Positions 35,413-46,507 of a DNA stretch of 59,299 nucleotides are shown in pieces. Below the pieces are notes generated by a model. It worked only from the letters and a program-made list of their open reading frames with translations, searched no databases and was not told where the DNA came from. Location: the NCBI RefSeq assembly GCF_007991495.1, contig NZ_BJYL01000005.1, positions 1-59,299 of the forward strand. Direction: 5' to 3'. Made by a program: the position numbers and the translations under genes. The stretch's first letter is position 1. Every line of letters begins with the position of its first letter. Origin of the DNA: Sporosarcina luteola. Lineage in GTDB: Bacteria > Bacillota > Bacilli > Bacillales_A > Planococcaceae.

Positions 35413-36054
35413 TCAATACATGAAACGATTCATGAAACGAAGACTGTCGAATTGTTGAATAGACTCTTGATCCACTCGTTTTCCGATTCTGGCCATTAGA
35501 CAATTCGCTGGATGCGAACTGATTTCGGGGTCATCGGTTGCATAATATTCTAACCCGCCGGCGTTCATCATCTTCTCCATCACTTTCCGATACTCCCACA
35601 CATTTAACTTAGTCCCTTTCAAGTCCCAATGCCAATAGTATTCGGTTGTCAGTATAATATAATCTTCCATAGCGTCATCCATCATGGATACTTCAAGCAG
35701 CGCTTTTCCAACACCGCCACTTCGATACTTAGGAATTACTTCGATTGCGCCCAATTCGATTAGGTTTTCCATCTTTCCTTGTGACCATCTTTCCAAGGGA
35801 TCCGGATACAAATAAGTGACATAACCGACAATTACATTCATGTCACGGACGATTAAAATTCTGCCTTCCGGAAGATCCGCTATTTCAATTAGCGCCTTAT
35901 GTTGTTGTGCCGGGGGCCTGAACGCTACAAGGTGTTCATGGAAATCGAGGCTGGCAAGTTCTTTGCCGGGAATCGGTCCTTCTATTATAAGATTGCCGTT
36001 CCGATGCTTTACTTCCTTTGCATTATACGTTTTCACATGCTCCAACTTTTTCAC
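35413..36054 (-). CDS. acuA: protein acetyltransferase AcuA (GNAT)
   Basis: A 213-residue GNAT enzyme. The acetyl-CoA-binding segment is IEVIPKYRSGGVGKALLE (about residues 101-118). In B. subtilis AcuA acetylates the active-site lysine of AcsA and switches it off; that target, acsA, is divergent from it here. It is the first gene of acuABC. A TATACT on the minus strand near 36080 could be its -10 box. Confidence 0.92.
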   Translation of the reverse strand: MKKLEHVKTYNAKEVKHRNGNLIIEGPIPGKELASLDFHEHLVAFRPPAQQHKALIEIADLPEGRILIVRDMNVIVGYVTYLYPDPLERWSQGKMENLIELGAIEVIPKYRSGGVGKALLEVSMMDDAMEDYIILTTEYYWHWDLKGTKLNVWEYRKVMEKMMNAGGLEYYATDDPEISSHPANCLMARIGKRVDQESIQQFDSLRFMNRFMY

Positions 36055-36150
36055 CGCCCTATAAATAGACCTGCTTTAAGTATACAACAAATCATTGACG
36101 AGGCATTAGAAATTTATTACTACTAATCAAACAATCCAAATAAGGAAAAA

Positions 36151-36182
36151 TGTTAGCGAATATATAGAAAATACTGTAGAAT
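36151..36182 (+). promoter_or_regulatory. acsA promoter with possible cre site
   Basis: TAGAAT (36177-36182) is a -10 candidate. TGTTAGCGAATATA (36151-36164) resembles the CcpA operator with at least two mismatches and would cover the -35 position. Weak evidence. Confidence 0.35.
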
Positions 36183-36218
36183 AGTAGGGGTTAAATGTCT
36201 TTTGAAAGGGTGATAGGA

Positions 36219-37937
36219 ATGGAGAGTAAAACTTTACCTGTAATGCAAGGGGATTATCAGTTACGGGATTACGAGCAAACAGCAAAAGACTTCAAGTGGT
36301 CAGAAGCAGAGAAGGAATTTAGCTGGCATGAGACCGGGTTGATCAACATCGCACACGAAGCTGTAGATCGACATGCGAATTCCTATCGGAAGAACAAAGT
36401 GGCGTTATTTTATAAAGATGCAAACCGAAAAGAAACGTACACTTTCCATGAAATGAAAAGAATGTCAAATAAAGCGGCAAATGTTTTAAGGAATCATTCA
36501 TCATTGGACAAAGGGGACCGTCTCTTCGTATTCATGCCTCGATCTCCGGAATTGTATTTTGCGATACTCGGTGCATTAAAAATGGGGACGATTGTAGGGC
36601 CGTTATTCGAAGCTTTCATGGAAGGGGCGGTATTCGATCGTCTTTCCGATAGTGAGGCGAAAGCGGTTGTGACAACGCCGGAATTGGTCAGCAGGATACC
36701 GATTGATAAGTTGCCGCATTTAAAAACAATCTTTCTAGTAGGAGATAACATTGAAGAGGATTCGAAGTTCATTGATTTCAATAAACATTTGAAGGAAGCA
36801 TCGCCATATTTCCAAGTTGAATGGCTTGAACGGGAATCGCCGACATTACTTCACTATACATCGGGGTCAACGGGGAAGCCGAAGGGTGTGCTCCATGTAC
36901 AAGAGGCAATGGTGCAGCAATTGCAGACAGCAAAATGGGTAATGGATTTAAAGGATGAAGATGTTTTCTGGTGTACTGCAGATCCGGGTTGGGTGACAGG
37001 CACCGCCTACGGGATTTTTGGTCCTATGCTTGCGGGCGCAACATCGCTTATTCTTGGTGGAAGATTTTCCACGGATAGTTGGTATGAATCTATTCAGGAA
37101 TACGGCGTAACAGTTTGGTACAGTGCACCGACAGCATTCCGAATGCTCATGGGGGCCGGAGCTGGCCCATTGGAAAAATACGATTTGTCTTCATTACGCC
37201 ATATTCTATCTGTCGGGGAGCCTTTGAATCCTGAAGTAATCCGTTGGGGGATGGAAGTGTTCAATCTTCGCATCCATGACACTTGGTGGATGACTGAAAC
37301 TGGCGCGCAAACAATCTGTAATTTTGGCTCGTTGCCGATAAAACCGGGTTCGATGGGTAAACCGGTCCCTGGCATTGAAGCGGCAATTGTCGATGATCGC
37401 GGACAAATTCTACGGCCTAATCAGATGGGCAATTTAGCGATTAAAAAAGGTTGGCCTGCAATGATGAGGCAAATCTGGAACAATCCCGAGAAGTACGACT
37501 CTTATTTCTTGAATAATGAATGGTATGTTTCCGGGGACTCGGCTTATATGGATGAAGACGGCTATTTCTTTTTCCAAGGACGTGTTGATGATGTCATCAT
37601 GACAAGCGGGGAGCGGGTCGGTCCATTCGAGGTGGAAAGTAAGTTGCTCGAGCATCCAGCCATTGTAGAAGCCGGAGTGATTGGGAAGCCTGATCCGGTT
37701 CGCGGTGAAATCATTAAAGCTTTTATCGCGCTTCATGAAGGCTATGAACCGTCAGAAGAACTTGCGGATGCTATTAAGCAGTTCGTCAAGAAAGAGCTTG
37801 CAGCACATGCGGCTCCCAGGGAAATCGAGTTTAAGGACAAGCTCCCTAAAACAAGAAGTGGAAAAATCATGCGCCGTGTTTTGAAAGCGTGGGAATTGAA
37901 TTTGCCCGTTGGCGACTTATCGACGATGGAAGATTGA
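36219..37937 (+). CDS. acsA: acetyl-CoA synthetase
   Basis: A 572-residue AMP-forming synthetase of the same length as B. subtilis AcsA. YTSGSTGKPKGV is the ATP loop (about 213-224), DTWWMTETG the A5 motif, YVSGDSAYMDEDGYF A7, and PKTRSGKIMRR carries the regulatory lysine (K549), the site controlled by AcuA/AcuC. It makes acetyl-CoA from acetate and ATP. ATG 36219 follows AAAGGGTG; the frame is open to 36195. Confidence 0.96.
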   Translation: MESKTLPVMQGDYQLRDYEQTAKDFKWSEAEKEFSWHETGLINIAHEAVDRHANSYRKNKVALFYKDANRKETYTFHEMKRMSNKAANVLRNHSSLDKGDRLFVFMPRSPELYFAILGALKMGTIVGPLFEAFMEGAVFDRLSDSEAKAVVTTPELVSRIPIDKLPHLKTIFLVGDNIEEDSKFIDFNKHLKEASPYFQVEWLERESPTLLHYTSGSTGKPKGVLHVQEAMVQQLQTAKWVMDLKDEDVFWCTADPGWVTGTAYGIFGPMLAGATSLILGGRFSTDSWYESIQEYGVTVWYSAPTAFRMLMGAGAGPLEKYDLSSLRHILSVGEPLNPEVIRWGMEVFNLRIHDTWWMTETGAQTICNFGSLPIKPGSMGKPVPGIEAAIVDDRGQILRPNQMGNLAIKKGWPAMMRQIWNNPEKYDSYFLNNEWYVSGDSAYMDEDGYFFFQGRVDDVIMTSGERVGPFEVESKLLEHPAIVEAGVIGKPDPVRGEIIKAFIALHEGYEPSEELADAIKQFVKKELAAHAAPREIEFKDKLPKTRSGKIMRRVLKAWELNLPVGDLSTMED

Positions 37938-37943
37938 TTCATT

Positions 37944-37984
37944 GAAAAGAGAGGGACTCCCGAATTTGGGAGTCCCTCTTTTCA
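37944..37984. terminator. convergent terminator
   Basis: A long stem (AAAAGAGAGGGACTCCC and its complement) between acsA and the PBP gene, active in either direction. Confidence 0.93.
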
Positions 37985-40966
37985 TTAGTCATCATCTTCA
38001 TCATCGTCGGAAGGTGGTTTATTACTTCCACCGCCTCCTTGATTGTTGCCGTTATTTCCATTGTTGCCATTGTTACCGTTGTTACCATTATTCCCGTTGC
38101 CATTGCCATTATTCCCATTATCATTGCCGTTGTGTCCCGGTGGAGTGATAGGTGGATCAATTTCATCCTCGTCTTCATCATCATCCACCTCTGGCGGTTC
38201 TGGACTGTCTATCGTAACGATATTCGATCCTTCAGATAAAAGACCGGTTATATCGACAGCCCTGACATAATAAGATCCTGGTCCTACTGCTAGTGAATGA
38301 GAAGAGCCATCAATGATCGTGGCAATCCGTTCATTATTTTGATAAACGTAATAACCGATAACATCGTTGGAAGGAGATTCCGTCCATTGTAGCGTAGAAT
38401 CACTAAGGGACGCGCTAACCCCTGCAGGTGCGGCTTCGTCGGCAGGGAAAGTTGCCCCTGACACAACACCTGATGCAAACACAGACATCGATGGGAATAG
38501 TTTGGATGCGTCCCCACCCCACGGGCCGAGCATTCGATCGATGAAACCTTGGTTCACTCCAGTTCCTCCTGAAACGATGAATTCGGAAGGTGTCGAAGGA
38601 AGTGCCATGTAACGGCTGCCTTTTACAGACACATAGGAAGCATTAATGATGCTATCATCTGGTTCGGTAGGAAGCATTACTTTAGAGTTGAATAAATCAG
38701 ATCTGACCAAGCCTGCTGATGTACAAGCGGCTGAAGGCGCAAGCCCCGAAATGCCACAGAAAGGTTTGGATACTACGCCTTCTGGTTGTTTGAAAGTGCT
38801 GCCTGCTCCGACAATATCAGGTTTCACTTCATTCGCTTTATTCATCAATCTGCCGAAGAGCATAGTCGTCCGGGTCGTCGGATGCATTTGCCCGGATCCG
38901 CGAGTATATAATTTGCGCGATTGGTCGTAATAGCCGAACCATAACCCTAGTGAAACGTTCGGATTGTAACCGACGAGCCATGCATCCCCGTACCCATTCG
39001 TTGTTCCCGTTTTCGCAGCAAAATCGGTTTTGAAATTCATGAAACTAGATAATTGTTGTCCAGTTCCACCAGGTTTAAGAACATCCCTGAGCATATCCGT
39101 CACAATGTAAGACGTTTCTGGACTGAACACATCAACCGGATCGATTTCATGTTGATAAACGATATTTCCGTGCATGTCTTCAATCCGTTCAATGATATAG
39201 GACTGTATGAACTTTCCGCCGTTTGCAAATGTGGCGAATGCATTCGTGTTTTCCTCAACGCTGACACCCTCACTCATTCCGCCAAAGGATGTGGAATAGT
39301 TTACGTAGTCTTCGGGTTTGAGCTTGGTAAAATTCATTTTCTCCAAAAACTCTGCAGGACGTTTTTCTACAATCTCTCTATACAATCGGGCTGTTGGAAG
39401 GTTCAGTGATTCTGCTAAAGCTTGCCTTGCCGGAATAATTCCGTTTTCCACAGATGCTGTATAGTTTGTAGGAGCCCAAGTACCACTGCCGTCCGGGATT
39501 TCAAATTTGACGTCGACGACCGGGCTTCCTGCTCCGATGACCCCGTATTCAATCGCGGGCGCATAGACGAGAAGCGGTTTCATCGATGAACCATTTGGCC
39601 GATGGGTTTGCGTAGCATAGTTAGTGTTAATCAGTTGGTGATCGCGACCTCCGATGAAGGAAAGAATCCGACCAGTTTTATTTTCAATCATGATAGCCCC
39701 AACTTGAACAGGGTTGTCCTTTAAAACAGTTTCACCAGTAGTAAAATCCTTCTCGTCACGTGTATACGTAAAACCGTAATTTTCGAATTCCTGTCCGACC
39801 TTATTCATCTCATCGTAAAGGTCTTTTTCAATCGTCGAATAAATCCGGTATCCGCCAGTCCGCATATCGCGTTCCGCTAGAATTTTATACTTTTCCTTAA
39901 GCTTGTTCTCTTCCTCGAGGCGGTCCGGATCGATTCCGTCCTTCTCTGCAATGATTCTCGCTAAGATATCTTTCGTGCGCTCTTGGACCTCTTGGGTCAA
40001 GTATGGATATCTTTCAGTCGCGCGTTGCGTCTTTTCTGTGAAGTCCTTTGTAATATCGTACGTTATCGATTCGTTATATTGGGCATCCGTAATGTAGCCA
40101 GTTTCTTTCATTCTGAATAGAACGGTTTTCATCCTGTCAATTCCTGGCTTTAAATTTTCTTCCTTTTTCACGCCGCCTCCATAATAACTACTCAAGAAAG
40201 GCGTGTACGCAAAGGGAGCCTGTGGAATCCCTGCTATATAAGCAGATTGCGGAAGATTGAGCTCCTTGGCAGAAATACCGAAAATCCCTTCTGCTGCCGT
40301 TTCAATTCCTGCAATATTTTGTCCAATTGCATTTCTACCATATGGGATGATATTTAAGTAAGCTTCCAAAATTTCATCTTTGTCCATAAAATGTTCAATT
40401 CGCATAGCTAGAAGGATTTCCTTAGCCTTCCGTTCGTAAGATACCTCATTCGTCAAAATCTGGTTTTTAATGAGCTGTTGTGTAAGAGTCGAACCACCAG
40501 TCTGGCTGGAAGAGTTTGTAACGTCTTGAAACAGTCCGCGGAAAATTGCTTTTGGCACAATTCCATTATGCGATTCAAAATATTCGTCTTCCGTCGCTAG
40601 AACGGCATCGATGACATATGGAGATACATCTTTCAATGTCGTTTCCTTTCGTTCGATATCTGCGCTCACTTTGCCTAAGTATATATCATTGGAAAAATAT
40701 ATTTCCGAGGTCTCTTCATAGTTGAAAATGGCATTCCGCATTTCAGCTTTTGAACGAAGGGGCTCTTTTGCGACAAGCGAGGCAAAATATCCAGCTCCGA
40801 CAGAGGCGGCAAAAACACCGATTGTCAAACCGAAAACGAGGAAAAGAAGGAACAGATTCCATATGACTCCGGAAGTGATGCGTACTCCCTTTGCCCAACC
40901 TTTCGCCTTCATCGATTCGAATTTTTCTTCTATTAGATCAATCCTATTTTTTCGTTTTCCACTCAA
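37985..40966 (-). CDS. class A penicillin-binding protein (PBP1A family)
   Basis: A 993-residue bifunctional peptidoglycan synthase. It has a membrane helix (about 32-55), a GT51 glycosyltransferase with ATEDEYFESH (E126) and GGSTLTQQL, then a transpeptidase with SSMK (S460), SLN (520-522) and KTG (652-654). A fibronectin-III-like domain (about 845-920) and an N/G-rich, acid-ended tail follow; such tails suggest wall association. The start is TTG 40966 after GGGGGG. Divergent from tyrS; monocistronic. Confidence 0.95.
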   Translation of the reverse strand: MSGKRKNRIDLIEEKFESMKAKGWAKGVRITSGVIWNLFLLFLVFGLTIGVFAASVGAGYFASLVAKEPLRSKAEMRNAIFNYEETSEIYFSNDIYLGKVSADIERKETTLKDVSPYVIDAVLATEDEYFESHNGIVPKAIFRGLFQDVTNSSSQTGGSTLTQQLIKNQILTNEVSYERKAKEILLAMRIEHFMDKDEILEAYLNIIPYGRNAIGQNIAGIETAAEGIFGISAKELNLPQSAYIAGIPQAPFAYTPFLSSYYGGGVKKEENLKPGIDRMKTVLFRMKETGYITDAQYNESITYDITKDFTEKTQRATERYPYLTQEVQERTKDILARIIAEKDGIDPDRLEEENKLKEKYKILAERDMRTGGYRIYSTIEKDLYDEMNKVGQEFENYGFTYTRDEKDFTTGETVLKDNPVQVGAIMIENKTGRILSFIGGRDHQLINTNYATQTHRPNGSSMKPLLVYAPAIEYGVIGAGSPVVDVKFEIPDGSGTWAPTNYTASVENGIIPARQALAESLNLPTARLYREIVEKRPAEFLEKMNFTKLKPEDYVNYSTSFGGMSEGVSVEENTNAFATFANGGKFIQSYIIERIEDMHGNIVYQHEIDPVDVFSPETSYIVTDMLRDVLKPGGTGQQLSSFMNFKTDFAAKTGTTNGYGDAWLVGYNPNVSLGLWFGYYDQSRKLYTRGSGQMHPTTRTTMLFGRLMNKANEVKPDIVGAGSTFKQPEGVVSKPFCGISGLAPSAACTSAGLVRSDLFNSKVMLPTEPDDSIINASYVSVKGSRYMALPSTPSEFIVSGGTGVNQGFIDRMLGPWGGDASKLFPSMSVFASGVVSGATFPADEAAPAGVSASLSDSTLQWTESPSNDVIGYYVYQNNERIATIIDGSSHSLAVGPGSYYVRAVDITGLLSEGSNIVTIDSPEPPEVDDDEDEDEIDPPITPPGHNGNDNGNNGNGNGNNGNNGNNGNNGNNGNNQGGGGSNKPPSDDDEDDD
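38037..38135. repeat. asparagine/glycine codon repeat
   Basis: A trinucleotide-rich tract in the PBP gene encodes runs of NGN and NNG. It is a low-complexity coding repeat likely to vary in length. Confidence 0.9.
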
Positions 40967-40993
40967 GTTTTAATCCCCCCTAAAATCCTTCCT

Positions 40994-41019
40994 ATTATAG
41001 CACATTTCAGCAGAATCAA
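40994..41019 (-). promoter_or_regulatory. promoter of the PBP gene
   Basis: On the minus strand TATAAT (complement of 40994-40999) carries a TGC extension. TTGATT (complement of 41014-41019) is 14 bp away, so the extended -10 is the main signal. Confidence 0.55.
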
Positions 41020-41029
41020 TATAAAATGT

Positions 41030-41057
41030 TTGACAATCGGATATTTTAGACTACAAT
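41030..41057 (+). promoter_or_regulatory. promoter of tyrS T-box transcript
   Basis: TTGACA (41030-41035), 16 bp, TACAAT (41052-41057). Confidence 0.8.
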
Positions 41058-41079
41058 AGGGATTATATAATTTTTTTGC

Positions 41080-42595
<1,516 letters not shown>

Positions 42596-42601
42596 TGTAA
42601 A

Positions 42602-42657
42602 AGGTGACAGCCATCCAAACAATTCGGAATTGTTCGGGTGGCTGTCACCTGTTTTCT
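42602..42657. terminator. convergent terminator
   Basis: A 15-bp stem (AGGTGACAGCCATCC and complement with one mismatch) with an inner hairpin, between tyrS and ku. Confidence 0.85.
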
Positions 42658-43484
42658 TAAGCTTTCATCTTCGCGGCGGCGCGTTTTCGTGGTGCTGGCT
42701 TCTTCTTTTTTGTTTTATCCAGAGATGCTTGTAATGCAGCCATCAGATCTGTTGTGTTGGACGGGGAGATAGGCTGTTTTTCTTGTGTGGCGACAGTAGC
42801 ATTGCCTGATTTCTTCTCTTCAATCAATTCCATTAGCGCCGTTCGATATTCATCCGTATATTTGTCAGGGTCGAAGACAGTCGTCAATTGATCCACTAAT
42901 AGAAGAGCGGTGTCGAGTTCCTTTTTCACGACGGTATCTTCATCCGGAATATTCGGTACATCCCCGACATTGCGAACTTCATCCGGAAAATGAATCGTTT
43001 CCATTAATAAAGAGTCCTTATAGACCCTTACAACTGCTAATTGTTCCTTCGAACGAATAATAATCTTTGCGACACCTATTTTTCCCGATTCCTTCAAAGC
43101 CTTCCGCAATAACGCATACGCCTTGCCTCCGTTCGCATCAGGTGCCATGAAATAACTTCTTTCGAAATAGATCGGGTCAATTTCTTCCAACTTTACAAAA
43201 TCAATGATCTGCACAGCTTTGTCCTCATTTTCCTTCTTCAGCTTTTCAAGCTCCTCATCATCGAGCACGACAAATTTGTTTTTCGTATATTCATACGCCT
43301 TAACGATTTCCTCGGTTTTCACTTCTTTATCACAAATCGGGCATACTTTTTGATAACTGATCGGAGAGTGGCACTCTTTGTGAAGTTGACGCAATTTGAT
43401 GTCGTTGTTTTCCGTTGCCGCGTGAAGCTTGATCGGAATATTGACAAGTCCGAAACTGATGCTGCCTTTCCATATTGTATGCAA
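42657..43484 (-). CDS. ku: non-homologous end-joining protein Ku
   Basis: A 275-residue bacterial Ku. WKGSISFGLVNIPIKL is the classic N-terminus, a CPxC/CxxC pair (CPICDKEVK) lies near residue 50, and a lysine-rich tail (TKKKKPAPRKRAAAKMKA) resembles the DNA-binding extension. It holds broken DNA ends and recruits LigD. GTG 43493 begins the longest frame, but TTG 43484 yields the homologous start with GGGTGAT upstream. It is divergent from ligD. Confidence 0.93.
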   Translation of the reverse strand: MHTIWKGSISFGLVNIPIKLHAATENNDIKLRQLHKECHSPISYQKVCPICDKEVKTEEIVKAYEYTKNKFVVLDDEELEKLKKENEDKAVQIIDFVKLEEIDPIYFERSYFMAPDANGGKAYALLRKALKESGKIGVAKIIIRSKEQLAVVRVYKDSLLMETIHFPDEVRNVGDVPNIPDEDTVVKKELDTALLLVDQLTTVFDPDKYTDEYRTALMELIEEKKSGNATVATQEKQPISPSNTTDLMAALQASLDKTKKKKPAPRKRAAAKMKA

Positions 43485-43588
43485 TGAAATCACCCGCTTT
43501 TATGCTTAGTATGGAAAGCTGGCTCATTCCTATGTATATGAAAAGATTAATACCAAACAATAAAAGAAAAACGATGGAGCGATCATGG

Positions 43589-45430
43589 ATGAAGCCGATG
43601 TTAATGACAGACGCAAGCGTTATTCCAACAGGGAAAGAATGGTTATATGAAACGAAATATGATGGTTTTCGATGCATCCTGCACTGGACGGAAAATGGCG
43701 TTCAGCTGTTTAGCAGAAATGAAAAACTGCTGAATGATATGTATCCTGAAATCATCCGGTTTTGCGAAAGTCTCGGAGAAACGATAACACAGTTTCTCCC
43801 TTTAACTCTTGATGGAGAATTAGTGCATTTACGAAATGATTACAGAAGTGAATTTACAATTGTACAGACACGGGGGAGGATGCGGCAAAAAAACGTTATC
43901 GAACAGCATGCCAAAGCATTTCCATGCAAATATATCGTTTTTGATCTTCTTGCATATAAGAAAAGGGATCAAACCGAACTTCCATTATTTAAAAGAAAGG
44001 AAAGTTTGGCAAAGTTATTTGAAAAGATCGGGCTGCCATTGAAAATTGATTACTTAAATTCGGCATGTATTCAACAAATCGAAGTGTTTTTAGATGCGGA
44101 GAAAATATGGCCGTTAGTCGTGACGAATAATGGGGAAGGTATTATCGCTAAAAGAAACTCGAGTCCATGGGACAATGCGAAGAGAACTGTTCATTGGGTC
44201 AAAGTGAAAAACTGGCGGACTGTAAACGTTATCGTAACGAAATATGATAAAGCGAATGGATTCTTTACTGGCGCGGTCTTTAAAAATGAAGAACTTATAG
44301 AAGTTGTCACATTTTTACATGGGTTCGATGAGGATGAATTGCAAACGTTGAGTATGCTGTTTCGGACGAAGGGCAAAAAAATAAATGAATCTGCATGGGT
44401 ACTTGAGCCATCCATTTGTGTGAAAATTCATTGCATCGATTTTGATGGAAAGCATCTTCGTGAACCGAGATTTTCATCATTTGATTTTGAAATCGACTTG
44501 GAAGCTTGCCAGTGGCGACTTATGCTTCGACAACTTTATCCAATTCCTGAAACTGTACAAATTACGCATCCCGATAAGCCTGTATGGCCAAAACTTGGCG
44601 TTGGGAAAGATGATTATTTGCTTTATTTGCAATCGGTATCTCCTTATATGCTCCCCTTTTTACGCAATCGGTTGCTGACGGTTATCCGATATGCCCATGG
44701 TGTCCCGGGTGAAAAGTTTTATCAGAAAAACGCTCCGAATTATATGCCTGATTTCGTGAGAACGTCAAGAAGTGATGAGATCGACTATATAGTTTGCAAC
44801 AATATTGAGACGCTACTATGGTTAGGGAACCAGCTTGCGTTGGAATTCCATATTCCTTTTCAAACGATTGCAACTGAATATCCGACGGAAATTGTATTTG
44901 ATTTAGACCCCCCTTCAGTAGACGAATTTACAGTAGCTGTCGAAGCTGCCTTACGCATGAAGATGATATTCGACCAATTTGAGTTGCAGTCTTTCGTTAA
45001 AACATCAGGAGGAAAGGGTTTGCAGTTGTATATTCCTCTGCCGCTCCATACATTTCACTATGAAGACACCCGGATTTTCACGAAATTCGTTTGTGATTTT
45101 CTTTGCGATCAAGAACCGAATTGGTTTACAACTGAACGTCTGAAAAAGAATAGAGGCAATAAGCTTTATTTGGATTACGTTCAGCATCATGAAGGGAAGA
45201 CGATCGTAGCGCCTTATTCACCGAGAGGAAGGGAAGAAGCGACTGTAGCTGCTCCGCTAGAGTGGGGAGAGGTGACGCAGTCATTGAGCCCGAAGTCATT
45301 TACCATTCTGACGATGCCTGACAGAATTAAGACAATCGGCAATCCGTTTCGTGATTTTCAGGAAACTGGTGATCAGCAGCCGTTCATGGAAGTTCTCGAG
45401 CACTTAAAAGCACTTTTGGCAAAACAATAA
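43589..45430 (+). CDS. ligD: ATP-dependent DNA ligase LigD (ligase-polymerase)
   Basis: A 613-residue LigD. The N-terminal ligase has the nucleotidyl-lysine motif KYDGFR and DGE, with DGEG(I)IAKR as motif IV. The C-terminal archaeo-eukaryotic primase-type polymerase holds DLDPP and SGGKGLQLYIP. No phosphoesterase domain is present, as in B. subtilis (611 residues). With Ku it repairs double-strand breaks, in Bacillus mainly in spores. The frame goes back to 43475 into the ku start; ATG 43589 with GGAG at 43576-43579 is preferred. Confidence 0.93.
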   Translation: MKPMLMTDASVIPTGKEWLYETKYDGFRCILHWTENGVQLFSRNEKLLNDMYPEIIRFCESLGETITQFLPLTLDGELVHLRNDYRSEFTIVQTRGRMRQKNVIEQHAKAFPCKYIVFDLLAYKKRDQTELPLFKRKESLAKLFEKIGLPLKIDYLNSACIQQIEVFLDAEKIWPLVVTNNGEGIIAKRNSSPWDNAKRTVHWVKVKNWRTVNVIVTKYDKANGFFTGAVFKNEELIEVVTFLHGFDEDELQTLSMLFRTKGKKINESAWVLEPSICVKIHCIDFDGKHLREPRFSSFDFEIDLEACQWRLMLRQLYPIPETVQITHPDKPVWPKLGVGKDDYLLYLQSVSPYMLPFLRNRLLTVIRYAHGVPGEKFYQKNAPNYMPDFVRTSRSDEIDYIVCNNIETLLWLGNQLALEFHIPFQTIATEYPTEIVFDLDPPSVDEFTVAVEAALRMKMIFDQFELQSFVKTSGGKGLQLYIPLPLHTFHYEDTRIFTKFVCDFLCDQEPNWFTTERLKKNRGNKLYLDYVQHHEGKTIVAPYSPRGREEATVAAPLEWGEVTQSLSPKSFTILTMPDRIKTIGNPFRDFQETGDQQPFMEVLEHLKALLAKQ

Positions 45431-45510
45431 GATCCTTTATTCAGGGAAAGGCTCATTCTTCTCCGGAACGGCTCGTTTATTCGTTTCAACTGTTTATCAC
45501 ACAAGAGCAA

Positions 45511-45547
45511 AAATAAAAACCCCGGAAATAGCAATTTCCGGGGTTTA
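45511..45547 (-). terminator. terminator of rpsD
   Basis: A 12-bp perfect stem (45518-45529 with 45534-45545); on the minus strand it is followed by TTTTTATTTTTG. Confidence 0.92.
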
Positions 45548-45561
45548 AACTAAGCATGTTA

Positions 45562-46164
45562 TTAACGGCTGTAGAATTCAACGATAAGAGCTTCGTTAAT
45601 TTCAGCAGCAAGTTCGCTGCGCTCTGGAAGACGTACGAATGAACCGACTTTAGTGTCAGCATTGAATGTAACGTACTCAGGAACATAGTTGTTCACTTCA
45701 AGAGCTTCGTTTACAACGTTAAGGTTTTGAGATTTTTCACGAAGTGAAATCTCTTGACCAGGTTTTACGCTGTAAGATGGGATGTCAACGCGCTTGCCGT
45801 CAACTAGGATATGTCCGTGGTTGACAAGTTGGCGTGCTGCACGACGAGTGCGTGCAAGACCCATGCGGTATACTAGGTTGTCAAGGCGAGTTTCAAGAAG
45901 GATCATGAAGTTTTCACCATGCTTACCAGGCATTTTACCAGCTTTGTTGAAAACAGTTTTGAATTGACGTTCGTTCACGCCGAACATGAAACGAAGTTTT
46001 TGTTTCTCTTGTAATTGCAATCCGTATTCGGAAAGTTTTTTACGTTGTGTAGGACCGTGTTGTCCTGGTGCGTAAGGGCGTTTTTCGATTTCTTTTCCAG
46101 TACCGCTTAGCGAAACGCCAAGACGACGGGAAAGTTTCCATGATGGACCTGTATAACGAGCCAT
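45562..46164 (-). CDS. rpsD: 30S ribosomal protein S4
   Basis: A 200-residue S4 (uS4). The N-terminus is [16 protein letters not shown], the S4 RNA-binding domain begins near [21 protein letters not shown] (about 92-112), and the chain ends in EFYSR. It is a primary 16S rRNA binder and translational regulator. ATG 46164 follows AGAGGAGGAG. It is transcribed alone, as in other Bacillales, from a strong promoter with a 185-nt leader. Confidence 0.98.
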   Translation of the reverse strand: MARYTGPSWKLSRRLGVSLSGTGKEIEKRPYAPGQHGPTQRKKLSEYGLQLQEKQKLRFMFGVNERQFKTVFNKAGKMPGKHGENFMILLETRLDNLVYRMGLARTRRAARQLVNHGHILVDGKRVDIPSYSVKPGQEISLREKSQNLNVVNEALEVNNYVPEYVTFNADTKVGSFVRLPERSELAAEINEALIVEFYSR

Positions 46165-46349
46165 GAAAGACTCCTCCTCTTAAATTGGTTTTATTTTGTT
46201 GTAAAATAAGAACCAGATGCATTCAATTCTTGTGCCATTCTATACTCTTGCATCCTCGCCTCAGCAGCCTCGAGGTTACGCGATACACCTTTTTGAAAGG
46301 AATAGACTGGACAGCATGAATCATACAACTGCTGCAACTATTTTACACA
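46165..46349 (-). promoter_or_regulatory. rpsD leader, candidate S4 autoregulatory RNA
   Basis: A leader of about 185 nt between the promoter and rpsD contains several short complementary stretches. Bacillus rpsD is autoregulated by S4 through its leader, so this is the expected site; I have not folded it. Confidence 0.5.
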
Positions 46350-46355
46350 AGGTCC

Positions 46356-46384
46356 ATCATACCAACTCTGCAAATGAGAGTCAA
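46356..46384 (-). promoter_or_regulatory. promoter of rpsD
   Basis: On the minus strand TTGACT (complement of 46379-46384), 17 bp, TATGAT (complement of 46356-46361). Confidence 0.85.
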
Positions 46385-46507
46385 GTTTTTTTGTTTGAAT
46401 CAAAACGGCGAAAAGTCCTATTCAAAAAGCTGTTAAATATAGGATAAATACATTAGAATATGAATATAGACATATATTTTAAGGGACGTATAGATGAGGG
46501 TGATAGG

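Noticed and set aside
38037..38135. Possible CRISPR-like regular repeat
   Set aside because: It is a trinucleotide coding repeat inside a PBP gene, without spacer/repeat alternation. No CRISPR array was seen in the window.
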